NCBI RefSeq assembly: GCF_001720165.1
Contig: NZ_MCRI01000009.1
Coordinates: 1 to 64,000, forward strand
Source: Methylophaga muralis
GTDB taxonomy: Bacteria; Pseudomonadota; Gammaproteobacteria; Nitrosococcales; Methylophagaceae
DNA: 64,000 nt
Reading direction: 5' to 3'
In this document: positions 17,726 to 26,617 of the stretch, one piece after another
How positions within the stretch are numbered: the stretch's first letter is position 1
Layout of the letters: every line of letters starts with the position of its first letter
Program-made: the position numbers and the translations under genes
The notes under the pieces: model-generated
Database searches by the model: none
What the model was told of the DNA's origin: nothing
Seen by the model: the letters and a program-made list of their open reading frames with translations, nothing else

Positions 17726-19006
17726 ATGAGCATATTTGAAGAAAGAGAGTCTGCGATCCGCGCCTATTGCCGGGTGTATCCGGTAGTGTTTGATACAGCG
17801 ATCAATGCAAGGCAGACCGATGAAAACGGCAAGGAATATATCGATTTCTTTGCCGGGGCCGGCGTATTGAATTTCGGTCATAACAATCAACGCATGACTA
17901 AAGCGGTAGTCGATTACATTCAATCCAATGGTGTAACGCACAGCCTTGATATGCATACCACGGCCAAACGGCAATTTATGCAGCACTTCACTGATACCAT
18001 CCTCAAACCTCGCAATATGCCGCATAAAATGCAGTTCATGGGGCCAACGGGTACCAATGCTGTTGAAGCCGCAATGAAACTGGCCAGACGCGTCACCGGT
18101 CGTCAGGATATCGTGGCCTTCAGTCATGGTTTTCATGGCATGACGCTGGGCGCTTTAAGTGCGACTGCCAATCAGTATTTCCGTAATGCGGCGGGTGTGC
18201 CGCTCAACCACGTCAAACATTTTGCTTTTGGCTGTGACGAAGTCTGTCCCGGTTGTGATTTAGGTTGTGGCATGAACAGCATTGATCAATTAACCGCAAT
18301 CTATCAGGACAGCTCCAGTGGTATTGCACCACCAGCCGCATTTTTGCTGGAAACAATCCAGGCCGAAGGCGGCGTTAAGGTCGCTTCCAAAGAGTGGTTG
18401 CAGGCGCTGGAGAAATTAGCCAAAGAAGTGGGCGCATTACTTATCGTCGATGATATTCAGGTCGGCGTTGGCCGTACTGGTTCCTTTTTCAGTTTCGATG
18501 ATCTTGGCATTGATCCAGACATTATCTGTCTTGCCAAAGGCATTGGTGGCATGGGTACCCCGATGGCGATGAATCTGGTGAAACCGCAACTCGATGAACA
18601 ATGGTCGCCCGGTGAGCATACCGGTACGTTCAGAGGCCAGGATATTTCCTTTGTCGCTGGTGATCAGGCACTGACTTATTTTGACGATGATGAGTTGATG
18701 AAAGAAGTTAAAGCCAACGGGGAACAAATGGCTGAAGCACTGGCCCCGCTGGCGCAGCGATATCCGGATGTGAATGTGACGGGTAAAGGCATGATTCTCG
18801 GGCTGGATGTTGGCAACGGTGACAGAGCCAAAGCCATTGTGAATCAGTGTTTTGATGCCGGATTAATGATTGCCAGCTGTGGCACTGGTGGACGGGTAGT
18901 CAAATTGATTCCGCCACTAACCACACCTCAGTCTGACTTAAAGACGGGTTTGGATATTCTGGTTGAGGTGACTGACAAAGTCATGCAGATGGAGGAAGCC
19001 GCATGA
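17726..19006 (+). CDS. doeD: Diaminobutyrate aminotransferase DoeD (EctB-like, ectoine catabolism)
   Basis: A class-III PLP aminotransferase of 426 residues, closest in pattern to EctB: MGPTGTNAVEAAMKLAR near residue 105, the PLP-ring Asp in IVDDIQVGVGRTG (Asp242), the Schiff-base Lys271 in CLAKGIGG, and HTGTFRGQ near 296. In ectoine breakdown DoeD transfers the amino group of diaminobutyrate to 2-oxoglutarate, giving aspartate semialdehyde. A four-cysteine segment C-x3-C-x2-C-x3-C (170-181) sits where EctB has an acidic stretch without cysteines. Its stop overlaps the doeA start (ATGA). It could in principle run the biosynthetic direction, but no ectA or ectC is here. Confidence 0.88.
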   Translation: MSIFEERESAIRAYCRVYPVVFDTAINARQTDENGKEYIDFFAGAGVLNFGHNNQRMTKAVVDYIQSNGVTHSLDMHTTAKRQFMQHFTDTILKPRNMPHKMQFMGPTGTNAVEAAMKLARRVTGRQDIVAFSHGFHGMTLGALSATANQYFRNAAGVPLNHVKHFAFGCDEVCPGCDLGCGMNSIDQLTAIYQDSSSGIAPPAAFLLETIQAEGGVKVASKEWLQALEKLAKEVGALLIVDDIQVGVGRTGSFFSFDDLGIDPDIICLAKGIGGMGTPMAMNLVKPQLDEQWSPGEHTGTFRGQDISFVAGDQALTYFDDDELMKEVKANGEQMAEALAPLAQRYPDVNVTGKGMILGLDVGNGDRAKAIVNQCFDAGLMIASCGTGGRVVKLIPPLTTPQSDLKTGLDILVEVTDKVMQMEEAA

Positions 19007-20262
19007 GACATCGTGATGATATGACTTTTCCGTTTGAAGAATACGAGCGACGACTAAGTGAGTTGCGGGAACGTATTGAAGAACGGCATATGGACGCCGT
19101 GGTGATTTCTGACCCGGAAAACATTATGTATCTGACGGATTATCAGACCACCGGTTACTCATTCTTTCAGGCGCTGGTCGTGCCACTGGAAGCTGAACCG
19201 TTCATGATTACCCGTAAGCTGGAAGAATCCAATGTGATTCATCGTACCTGGGTGGAAATTACTCGGCCCTATCCGGATACCGGTGATGCAATTCAGATGC
19301 TGGTCGATGCGCTGCGCGAGTTTGGTCTGGATAAAAAACGCATTGGCTATGAACGTAACAGTTATTTCTTCCCGGCTTATCATCAGGATTGTATTCATAA
19401 CACGCTGACCGATGGCAAATTGCTGGATTGTTTTGGCATCGTCGAAGAAGGTCGTGTCTGCAAATCCTCGATGGAAATAGCCTTGATGCAAAATGCTGCC
19501 AGAGCAACCGAAGCAGGCATGCAAGCCGGTATTGATGCCGTTCAGGCGGATGCCACTGAGAATGAAATCGGCGCCGCTATCAGTGCAGCGATGTTCCGTG
19601 CTGGTGGTGAACCGCCTGCCGTGATGCCCTATGTGACTTCGGGACCACGAACCATGATTGGGCATGCCACCTGGGAGGGACGGATTGTACAACCTGGCGA
19701 ACATGTATTTCTGGAAGTTGGCGGCTGTTATCGGCGTTATCACACCGCCATGATGCGTACTGTAGTTCTAGGAAAGCTTAGTCCGTCGATGTACAAGGCC
19801 CAGGAAATTATGAAAATGGCCCTGGATGCAGTACATAACAACTTTCAGCCAGGGATGACCGTGTCGGATGCCGACAATATGATCCGCAATATCATTACCA
19901 AAAATGATATCGGTGCGCGGTTAGTGACACGTTCTGGTTATTCAATCGGTATCGCTTTTCCACCGAGCTGGGATGAGGGCTATATCGTCAGTCTTAAACA
20001 AGGTGAATCAGCGGTACTCAAACCCGGCATGACGTTTCATATTATTCCGTGGATGTGGGGTGTTGATGGCGATAAAACCTGCGGTATTTCTGACACTATT
20101 CACATAACTGAAGATGGCTGCGAGTCCTTTTTTACTATGGATCGGGATTTTGTGGTGAAAGCCGATCAGGGCAAACAAAAGCTCATTTCTGTTGATAAAA
20201 GCGCAAAAATTGAAGCGAAAGCAGACAAGCAAATAGAGCACGCCCAGAATTCAGCTAGCTAA
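19003..20262 (+). CDS. doeA: Ectoine hydrolase DoeA (M24 family)
   Basis: A 419-residue member of the M24 'pita-bread' family, with the creatinase N-terminal domain (about 10-150) and a C-terminal catalytic domain from about 170. DoeA opens the ectoine ring to N-acetyl-2,4-diaminobutyrate. The catalytic fold is seen in PYVTSGPRTMIGHATW, VFLEVGGCYRRYHTAMMRT and GYSIGIAFPPSWDEG. Several canonical metal ligands of true M24 peptidases are replaced, as is usual in creatinase-type hydrolases. The start overlaps doeD by 4 bases. The last 30 residues are lysine- and glutamate-rich and probably disordered. Confidence 0.88.
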   Translation: MRHRDDMTFPFEEYERRLSELRERIEERHMDAVVISDPENIMYLTDYQTTGYSFFQALVVPLEAEPFMITRKLEESNVIHRTWVEITRPYPDTGDAIQMLVDALREFGLDKKRIGYERNSYFFPAYHQDCIHNTLTDGKLLDCFGIVEEGRVCKSSMEIALMQNAARATEAGMQAGIDAVQADATENEIGAAISAAMFRAGGEPPAVMPYVTSGPRTMIGHATWEGRIVQPGEHVFLEVGGCYRRYHTAMMRTVVLGKLSPSMYKAQEIMKMALDAVHNNFQPGMTVSDADNMIRNIITKNDIGARLVTRSGYSIGIAFPPSWDEGYIVSLKQGESAVLKPGMTFHIIPWMWGVDGDKTCGISDTIHITEDGCESFFTMDRDFVVKADQGKQKLISVDKSAKIEAKADKQIEHAQNSAS

Positions 20263-20277
20263 TCTATTGAGGTTCAT

Positions 20278-21639
20278 ATGCTAATAGCAACAAATCCGTA
20301 TAGCGGAGAAAAAATCGGTAGTTTCCCGACCCTGGATAAAAATGAAATGTATGCTCGCATTGGTGAGGCAAACATGGCTTTTGCCGATTGGAGTGATCGC
20401 AGTTTTGCTGAACGGGGTGACGTGCTCCGGGCAGTTGCCAAACAATTACGTGCAGAAAAACATGATTTGGCACAACTGATGGCATTAGAGATGGGCAAGC
20501 CCATTAAAGAAGGTGTACCAGAAGTTGAAAAAGCGGCGTTCTGCGCGGAATTTTATGCCGATAATGCCGAAAAATTTCTGAGCCGTGAAACCATCGAATC
20601 GGATGCATCACTCAGTTATGTTTGTTATCAACCCTTGGGAACCTTACTAGGTATCCTGCCGTGGAATGCGCCCTTATGGCTGGCATTTCGTTATCTGGCA
20701 CCGGCGTTGATGGCGGGTAATACCTGTGTAATGAAACATGATCCAAATGTACCGCAAACGGCACAGGCAATTGCCAATGCCTTTTTAAAAGCCGGTGTAC
20801 CGGAAAATATTATGGTGAATCTGCCATTGGAAACCCCTGAAGTGGAATTAGCAATTCGTGATCCACGGATTATGGCTATTTCATTTACCGGTTCTGGTGG
20901 TGCTGGCAGAAAAGTCGCTGAAATGGCGGGCAGTGAAATAAAGCCCTGTGTATTGGAATTGGGTGGTTCGGATCCAAGCATTATTCTGGCAGATGCAGAT
21001 CTGGAAACAGCGGCCGATGTGGTCTGTCTTTCACGTGTGATTAATGCCGGTCAATCCTGTATCGCCGCCAAACGCATTATTGTCGAAGCAGAAATTTATG
21101 ATCATTTTGTTGAATTGCTTTCAGCGCGATTGAGCAAATTGCAATTGGGTGACCCATTGCAGCCAAATACCGATATCGGCCCGATTGCCCGTAAAGATCT
21201 GCAATTGAATTTACATCGGCAGGTTGAAGAAACGGTAGCCGCAGGTGCCAAATGTCTATTGGGAGGCGAACTGCCGGATACTAACGGGTTTTTCTATCCG
21301 GTCACTTTATTGACTGATGTTACGCCAACCATGTGTGCGTTTCGAGAAGAAACTTTTGGTCCGGTTATGGCGGTAATAAAAGCAGAAGATCACGAACATG
21401 CACTGGAAATGGCTAATGACACCGAATATGGATTGGGCGCCAGTGTCTGGACTAAAAATGCTGAGTTAGCCACCCATTTGGCGATGCAACTGCAATCAGG
21501 ACAAGTCGCGATCAATGGCATCGTCAAAACCGATCCTCGCTTGCCTAGCGGAGGCATCAAAGGTTCAGGTTATGGGCGTGAACTGGGACCGCATGGAATT
21601 CGTGAGTTTGTGAACGCCAAACAGGTGTGGATTAAATAA
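20278..21639 (+). CDS. doeC: Aldehyde dehydrogenase DoeC (aspartate-semialdehyde to aspartate)
   Basis: A 453-residue NAD(P)-dependent aldehyde dehydrogenase of the short succinate-semialdehyde dehydrogenase type. The catalytic Cys is in NAGQSCIAAKR, the general-base Glu in LELGGSDP, and the oxyanion Asn in LPWNAPLW. In ectoine catabolism DoeC oxidises aspartate semialdehyde to aspartate, finishing the pathway. It is the fourth gene of doeBDAC, 15 bases after doeA, and is followed by a terminator. Without that context I would have called it GabD-like. It may also act on succinate semialdehyde. Confidence 0.85.
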   Translation: MLIATNPYSGEKIGSFPTLDKNEMYARIGEANMAFADWSDRSFAERGDVLRAVAKQLRAEKHDLAQLMALEMGKPIKEGVPEVEKAAFCAEFYADNAEKFLSRETIESDASLSYVCYQPLGTLLGILPWNAPLWLAFRYLAPALMAGNTCVMKHDPNVPQTAQAIANAFLKAGVPENIMVNLPLETPEVELAIRDPRIMAISFTGSGGAGRKVAEMAGSEIKPCVLELGGSDPSIILADADLETAADVVCLSRVINAGQSCIAAKRIIVEAEIYDHFVELLSARLSKLQLGDPLQPNTDIGPIARKDLQLNLHRQVEETVAAGAKCLLGGELPDTNGFFYPVTLLTDVTPTMCAFREETFGPVMAVIKAEDHEHALEMANDTEYGLGASVWTKNAELATHLAMQLQSGQVAINGIVKTDPRLPSGGIKGSGYGRELGPHGIREFVNAKQVWIK

Positions 21640-21647
21640 TTTGATAA

Positions 21648-21682
21648 AAAAGGGGTGACACAACGTTGTTCACCCCCTTTAA
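21648..21682. terminator. Intrinsic terminator between doeC and pqiC
   Basis: A hairpin with stem GGGGTGA/TCACCCC and an inner ACAAC/GTTGT pairing follows the doeC stop and is flanked by A and T tracts. It lies between convergent doeC (+) and pqiC (-) and probably serves both. Confidence 0.85.
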
Positions 21683-21683
21683 T

Positions 21684-22271
21684 TTAGCGTTGCTGAATTT
21701 GCGATGCGAGTTGTTCTGCAAGCTTATCCAAATTGCTGCCCAATGCCCGAACCAGTGCGGGGTAACCATCGGAAGCCAGGGTAGTTTCAATATTGAATGG
21801 GGCAATAACGAGTAGTTTTCCCTGACTGTCTTGCAGTTGCCACTGACCACTGGTCACGGCATTGCCATTAAAATGCCCCTGAAACTGTTCAATCTCCAGC
21901 TGTAAAGTTAATGCATTCTGGTTCAATCCACGGCTATCCGATACGACCAATCGATCCGGGAGCTGTGAACTCAAACGGTTACGCAGACCACGGCGAATTT
22001 GTTGGGCCAGATTTTCCGCCCAAAGATTTTCCCGTGCCTGGTGCAAGGTAATATCGTCCAGTTGCAGCACAATGCGATCACTATCAAGAAATTCTGCCAA
22101 ACGGATCGAGCCGATGACTAAAACCTGCTCAGCATTGGTTGAAACCTGTGTTGTGGCTTGCGTAGTTTCTGGCAGGTTATAACGCTCTGTATTAACAGTT
22201 TTGGTGGCGCAAGCCACCAAAATTAGCAGAAGCAGAGCGCTCAATAACGATTTAAAGAATGTTAATAACAT
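21684..22271 (-). CDS. pqiC: Outer-membrane lipoprotein PqiC
   Basis: The 195-residue protein has a lipoprotein signal peptide ending LLILVACATK, with the lipobox Cys near residue 21. The ABC-type transport auxiliary domain (formerly DUF330) follows, with VLVIGSIRLAEFLDSDRIVLQ. In E. coli PqiC forms the outer-membrane foot of the PqiB tunnel, which moves lipids between membranes. It is the last gene of pqiABC, 12 bases after pqiB, with AGGA before the ATG. Confidence 0.92.
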   Translation of the reverse strand: MLLTFFKSLLSALLLLILVACATKTVNTERYNLPETTQATTQVSTNAEQVLVIGSIRLAEFLDSDRIVLQLDDITLHQARENLWAENLAQQIRRGLRNRLSSQLPDRLVVSDSRGLNQNALTLQLEIEQFQGHFNGNAVTSGQWQLQDSQGKLLVIAPFNIETTLASDGYPALVRALGSNLDKLAEQLASQIQQR

Positions 22272-22283
22272 GGGGCATCCTGA

Positions 22284-23957
22284 TTATTCAGTCGGGGCTC
22301 TAGGTAAAGGATCGCTGCTGTTACGACGATCAAAAATCAATGCATTGGGTTGTTCGCCCAAAGTGCGGGCAACGGGTTGAATATCACGCAGTAATTTTTC
22401 CAGTCGTTGCAGGGTGCCGGTCATCTCCTGATAGGCTGATGAGTCAGGTGACAAGCCTTGCAGCGTGGTACGAATTTCTGCCAATGTCTGATTGATATTG
22501 GCAGGAATTTCCTGGGTTTCTGAAGCATTGACTAATGTCTGAATGCTGGCTGTCAGATCACGGATTTCTTTCAGCATGGTTTCAGAGCTTTCCAGATTAC
22601 GATCCATGCCGGTTAAAATTGGCTCGACTTCCAGTTGATTGAGTTTATCCAGCAAATTCGATACCTTCAGTTCAATTTGCGCCAAGCCTGTTGAACTGGT
22701 TGGCAGAACCTGATGGCCTTCGAAGGTTCTGGCAACGAATTCATAGGTACCATCACGCTGGAAGTTAAGATCAACAAATAATGAACCGGTCAGCAGATTG
22801 CCTGATTTGAGTGTGGCTCTTAATCCGGCATTCAGCATGCGATCAAACCGCGCCTCCCATTCCTCAATATTTACTTTTTCTTTGCCACCAAGGCGTTGAG
22901 GTTCCAGACGAATCAAAACTGGTATAGCAAAGCCACTCTGGGCATTACGCTCCGGCGAAGTAAATTTCCACGGCACACTGGAAACGGTACCAATACGAAT
23001 GCCACGAAACTCCACTGGCGCGCCTTTAGAAAGCCCGCGAACGGTATCTTCAATTAACAATACGTATTCCAGATATTGGGTATAGGCTTCCTGACGTGCA
23101 CTTTCTTCGTCGCCATATAAGGTATAAACACTGTCAGCCTGTGCAGGTGAGCCCACCGGTAAATCTTCCAGCACGCCAAACGTCACACCACCGCCTAATA
23201 AAGCTTCCAGTGATGCGATATTGACCTTGAAGCCTTCAGAATCCAGTTTTAAATCGACCCCACTGGCGGACCAGAAACGTGTGCCTTCGGTGACCAGAAC
23301 ATCATAAGGACTTTCAATAAATAACTGATGGCGCATTTCACGACGTTCACTATCAAATTCGGCGCTTTCAACACGACCTACATTGAATCCCTGGTAGGTG
23401 ACGGGATCACCAACACGCAATGAGTTACCCAATTGGCTGATAAGTTTGATACGTAAACCTTGTATACCGAGCGTGGAAATGGGTGGTTGTTCCAACACCA
23501 TAAACTCACGTTCTTCGATGTTACTTTCTCCGGGTTGAAGTTGAATATAGGCTCCTGAAAGTACCGTATTAAGTCCGCTTATACCTTCACGACCAATTCG
23601 CGGTTTGACTACCCAGAAGCGAGAATCCTCGACCAACATCGGCTCAGCTTCTGGATTAATACGGGCAATAATCAAGGTATGGGTTAAATCATCGGATAAA
23701 CGAACCTGTTCTACCTGACCAATATCCACATTGCGTGTTTTGATCATGGTCTTACCGGCTTCGATACCTTCTGCATTGGCCATGGTTAAGGTGATTCTCG
23801 GCCCAATGCGAGTGTAATTGTCGTATATCAGCCATAAGCCGATCAGCAGAGCCACAATCGGCACAATCCAAATCGGCGAAAATCGGGATTGTTTTCCGGA
23901 TTTGGCTCGATGTGGATCGACGACTTTTTCTTCAGCGGTGATAGGTTCATCACTCAT
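22284..23957 (-). CDS. pqiB: Inter-membrane lipid-transport protein PqiB (three MCE domains)
   Basis: The 557-residue protein has one N-terminal transmembrane helix (about 27-46). Three MCE domains follow, starting near residues 52, 168 and 288; the third is seen in VLLIEDTVRGLSKGAPVEFRGIRIGTV. A long C-terminal coiled coil (about 430-535) forms the needle. PqiB makes a periplasm-spanning hydrophobic channel anchored by PqiA. The start overlaps the pqiA end by 8 bases. The family name comes from paraquat-inducible expression in E. coli; no SoxS-type site was identified here. Confidence 0.95.
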   Translation of the reverse strand: MSDEPITAEEKVVDPHRAKSGKQSRFSPIWIVPIVALLIGLWLIYDNYTRIGPRITLTMANAEGIEAGKTMIKTRNVDIGQVEQVRLSDDLTHTLIIARINPEAEPMLVEDSRFWVVKPRIGREGISGLNTVLSGAYIQLQPGESNIEEREFMVLEQPPISTLGIQGLRIKLISQLGNSLRVGDPVTYQGFNVGRVESAEFDSERREMRHQLFIESPYDVLVTEGTRFWSASGVDLKLDSEGFKVNIASLEALLGGGVTFGVLEDLPVGSPAQADSVYTLYGDEESARQEAYTQYLEYVLLIEDTVRGLSKGAPVEFRGIRIGTVSSVPWKFTSPERNAQSGFAIPVLIRLEPQRLGGKEKVNIEEWEARFDRMLNAGLRATLKSGNLLTGSLFVDLNFQRDGTYEFVARTFEGHQVLPTSSTGLAQIELKVSNLLDKLNQLEVEPILTGMDRNLESSETMLKEIRDLTASIQTLVNASETQEIPANINQTLAEIRTTLQGLSPDSSAYQEMTGTLQRLEKLLRDIQPVARTLGEQPNALIFDRRNSSDPLPRAPTE

Positions 23958-25290
23958 TAATGGTTTCCTTGGACTGCTTTTTGATTGATGTTTGGGGGGA
24001 ATCCCAAATCAACCGTGGGTCAAAAGTCATTGCGGCTAACATGGTTAGAATCACCACCGCACCAAACGCCAATGCTGCTGGACCGGGAGTGATCGACATT
24101 AAATTGCCGGCTCTAATCAACGCCACCAGTATAGCCACAACAAATAAATCTACCATGGACCAACGGCCAATAAATTCCGTAACGCGATATAACTTGGTTC
24201 GGGTGCTGGCTCCCAGTTCGTTACTTCTACGTACCACAAGTGATAACCAGATTAACGCAAGTATTTTGCCCACCGGGACGATAATGCTGGCAAACAATAT
24301 AACAGCGGCAATCGGCCATGAGCCTTTTTCGATCAACTCTATCACTCCGCCAATAATGGTGGCAGGGTTACTTTGCCCCAGCAGAGTAGTGGTCATAATG
24401 GGATACACATTTGCCGGAATATACATCACGATCGCAGCAGCTAACAGCGCCCAGGTTCGTTGTAGGCTGTGCGGTAAACGAAGATGTAATGGTTCGCCGC
24501 AGCGGCGGCAATGACCATGGCCCGACTCATCCACTTCGTTAATCAAGCCACAGGTGGAACATCCTGCCAGACCTTGAGAAGCTGCTGTTTCCGCTGTACG
24601 TATACCCTTCGGAGCCTGCGGTTCGCCCGCCAGTGAAAACCACATCCAGTCAGCATCAATGGAGCGGGTTGTCATTAATAACAGAATGGCAAAAGCACAA
24701 AATGCCCAGAATGAAACGCCTAATACAATCTGCGCCATACCGGCAATTTTAATCAGGCTGACCAGCGCCGCGATAATAAACACATCAGCCATCATCCACG
24801 GGTTCAGGTGAGTGAGTGATCGGGCAATGCCTCGACTGAACGGAAATGGTGCGCCACGTAACAGCCCCAGTTGTAACCAGATTACTCCGCATAGATAGAC
24901 TGCTGGCAACACAATTATGGTTAACGCAACAATGATCGCCACCAGTGGTTGATGAAAACCAATCATGCTGGTGGCGGTTTGGGTGAGCTCGATATTGTTA
25001 CCAATACCTCTGGCTTCAAAGCTGACAAACGGAAACGATATCGCCAGAATAAGTGCGATCAATGCACTTATAGCTAATGCCATGCTGCGTTGAGCAGGGC
25101 GAAAATGTCGGCGTACCAATATATGGCCACAACGAGGGCATGTAGCGTGTTCGCCACCACGTAACGCAGGTAAAACCACGACCCAGTCACACTCATGACA
25201 AGCACGCATTCTGCGTAGTGAAATGCGGCTTTCCGGTGAATACGGAGCAATATCAGCAGGTATGTTTTCGATTGTAGCGGGTTGCTTCAA
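23950..25290 (-). CDS. pqiA: Inner-membrane protein PqiA (two PqiA domains, zinc ribbons)
   Basis: A 446-residue protein with two tandem PqiA domains of about four transmembrane helices each. Each domain is preceded by a cysteine pair set: CHECDWVVV with CPRCG near 31-57, and CSTCGLINEV with CRRCG near 243-264; these probably bind zinc or iron. It anchors PqiB and may load lipid. The start is given as TTG at 25290 with a modest ribosome site. The next in-frame ATG (25209) would cut close to the first Cys motif, so TTG is preferred. Confidence 0.9.
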   Translation of the reverse strand: MKQPATIENIPADIAPYSPESRISLRRMRACHECDWVVVLPALRGGEHATCPRCGHILVRRHFRPAQRSMALAISALIALILAISFPFVSFEARGIGNNIELTQTATSMIGFHQPLVAIIVALTIIVLPAVYLCGVIWLQLGLLRGAPFPFSRGIARSLTHLNPWMMADVFIIAALVSLIKIAGMAQIVLGVSFWAFCAFAILLLMTTRSIDADWMWFSLAGEPQAPKGIRTAETAASQGLAGCSTCGLINEVDESGHGHCRRCGEPLHLRLPHSLQRTWALLAAAIVMYIPANVYPIMTTTLLGQSNPATIIGGVIELIEKGSWPIAAVILFASIIVPVGKILALIWLSLVVRRSNELGASTRTKLYRVTEFIGRWSMVDLFVVAILVALIRAGNLMSITPGPAALAFGAVVILTMLAAMTFDPRLIWDSPQTSIKKQSKETINE

Positions 25291-25489
25291 ATCAGTTTTC
25301 CGTGACGTCGTTCATGTAAGGAAAGGCGATAGCTGGCATTATACGCATTGGCAATAGATATGTTGGGCATCAGTAGACAGATAGGAAATTCAGCTCTGTT
25401 TATATGACCTTTAATTAAAAACGATGTTCATTTATTGCCTGTTTGGGGTGTATTCATACACTGAAAAACTGAAATGGATGTTAGTTAAC
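25291..25489. other. Non-coding gap upstream of pqiA
   Basis: About 200 A+T-rich bases between the pqiA start and the repeat element. The pqiABC promoter should lie here. No clear operator, terminator or small gene was seen. Confidence 0.5.
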
Positions 25490-25810
25490 TAGGGCTTGTT
25501 TATCTTTCATATCCACCACTGCTGGCGGCTATTTTTGTGTCCGACAAGGCGGAAAGCACGCCGTGTAGTTCTTCCTACATAAGTGATTGACAACACAGTC
25601 GGCCGCAAAAATAGTCCCAGCCTTACGGGTTGTGACTGAAAAAGTATCACTTATGTCCACGGATGGACTGTATGCCGGCGCGCCAGGGAGGCGCGCGCCG
25701 GTCTGCGTTGCTCGTCGCTTATTTAGAACAACTAAAAGGCGCTCTTCGTGCCTTGATTGATACTTTTTCAGCTCACAACAGAGGCGGAGATGAAAGATAA
25801 ACAAGCCCTA
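25490..25810. mobile_element. MITE-like composite element with 20-bp terminal inverted repeats
   Basis: The ends AGGGCTTGTTTATCTTTCAT (25491-25510) and its exact reverse complement (25790-25809) are 20/20 matched, and TA lies at both outer edges, as expected for IS630/Tc1-type insertion. Inside are two side-by-side long hairpins. One pairs 25521-25544 with 25598-25621 around GGCTATTTTTG-type arms. The other pairs 25628-25649 (GTTGTGACTGAAAAAGTATC) with 25757-25779 and encloses a very G+C-rich hairpin (25675-25701). No transposase fits in about 320 bases. Two shorter relatives occur at 45246 and 55457. Confidence 0.8.
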
Positions 25811-25846
25811 ATACTGCATCCACTGATTTATCTAGGAGAGAAAGAA

Positions 25847-26089
25847 GTGAGAGATATTCTGTTTTTTGATTCGATGTTAACGCCAAAAATCATTACGTTG
25901 GTTTACTGGTTGTTGTTAGTAGCGGTAGTGGTTTCAGGCATCGGAATGATGTTCTCTGGTGGTTTTGGTAGTTTCCTTATGGGAATATTTACCATGCTTG
26001 CAGGTGCTGTGGGTGCACGTATCTGGTGTGAACTGCTAATCGTACTATTCAAAATCAATGAAAACATGAAAAAAGTAGCGGATAAATAA
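25847..26089 (+). CDS. Small membrane protein, DUF4282 family
   Basis: An 80-residue protein with two transmembrane helices, matching DUF4282: FFDSMLTPKIITLVYWLLL, then FLMGIFTMLAGAVGARIWCELLIVLFKINENM. The start is the GTG at 25847, preceded by AGGAGAG. An ATG further upstream would run through the repeat element and add a non-family tail. DUF4282 proteins are of unknown function and usually single genes. Its promoter must lie in or beyond the inserted element, whose right end is 37 bases before the start codon. Confidence 0.82.
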   Translation: MRDILFFDSMLTPKIITLVYWLLLVAVVVSGIGMMFSGGFGSFLMGIFTMLAGAVGARIWCELLIVLFKINENMKKVADK

Positions 26090-26096
26090 TTCCCAC

Positions 26097-26124
26097 AAAA
26101 AAGGGCTCGTTTAGAGCCCTTTTT
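26097..26124. terminator. Bidirectional intrinsic terminator
   Basis: A perfect stem AAAAAAGGGCTC / GAGCCCTTTTT around the loop GTTTA lies between the convergent DUF4282 gene and yjdM, with A and T tracts on opposite sides. Confidence 0.9.
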
Positions 26125-26146
26125 GACTAATGCGAGTGTCGACTTC

Positions 26147-26488
26147 TTAGACTTTCTTAACAAACTGCGATTTAAGTTTCATCGCACCAATGCCATCAAT
26201 CTTGCAATCAATATCGTGATCGCCGTCAACCAGACGAATGTTTTTGACCTTGGTTCCGACTTTTACCACTAGCGAAGAACCTTTCACTTTCAGATCTTTG
26301 ATAACTGTTACGGTATCGCCATCCTGTAAAACATTGCCATTGGCATCATGAATCTCATCTGAACTTTCACCATTGTCTGTCGCCGTATCTGCCGACCATT
26401 CATAAGAACATTCCGGACAAATCAGGATACTTCCATCTTTGTAGGTATATTCGGAATCACACTTCGGACAATTGGGTAAATTGCTCAT
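26147..26488 (-). CDS. yjdM: Zinc-ribbon protein YjdM (PhnA family)
   Basis: The 113-residue protein has an N-terminal zinc ribbon ([21 protein letters not shown], residues about 7-28) and the PhnA C-terminal domain ([20 protein letters not shown], then the conserved [19 protein letters not shown]). The family was once tied to phosphonate use, but that link is not supported by other genes here. Its function is unclear. GAGG precedes the ATG. It stands alone between a terminator and the DGPF operon. Confidence 0.93.
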   Translation of the reverse strand: MSNLPNCPKCDSEYTYKDGSILICPECSYEWSADTATDNGESSDEIHDANGNVLQDGDTVTVIKDLKVKGSSLVVKVGTKVKNIRLVDGDHDIDCKIDGIGAMKLKSQFVKKV

Positions 26489-26617
26489 TTCAAACCTCAG
26501 ACTGCGTTGACATAGCGCGCTATAGTACGCCAGCAGGCAGTTTTTTGCTGATAAATGAGCTATAAAACATTAAAACCATTCTCTAAGTAAAGGTTGCCAG
26601 GTCATTACGAAAAAATG

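Noticed and set aside
17630-18136. 168-codon open frame on the minus strand opposite the doeB end and doeD
   Set aside because: It lies wholly antisense to well-conserved aminotransferase coding sequence and has no ribosome site or recognisable domain.
17726-19006. EctB of ectoine biosynthesis
   Set aside because: EctB-like in sequence, but no ectA or ectC is present and it is translationally coupled to ectoine hydrolase, so the catabolic DoeD is the better call.
19159-19743. 194-codon open frame on the minus strand opposite doeA
   Set aside because: Shadow of doeA; composition follows the reverse complement of the real frame and no family is seen.
23960-24514. 184-codon open frame on the plus strand opposite pqiA
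   Set aside because: Antisense to conserved pqiA helices and zinc ribbon; hydrophobic pattern is a mirror of the real protein.
25529-25804. Open frame of 91 codons inside the MITE-like element
   Set aside because: It is made of inverted-repeat sequence, lacks a ribosome site and resembles no transposase.
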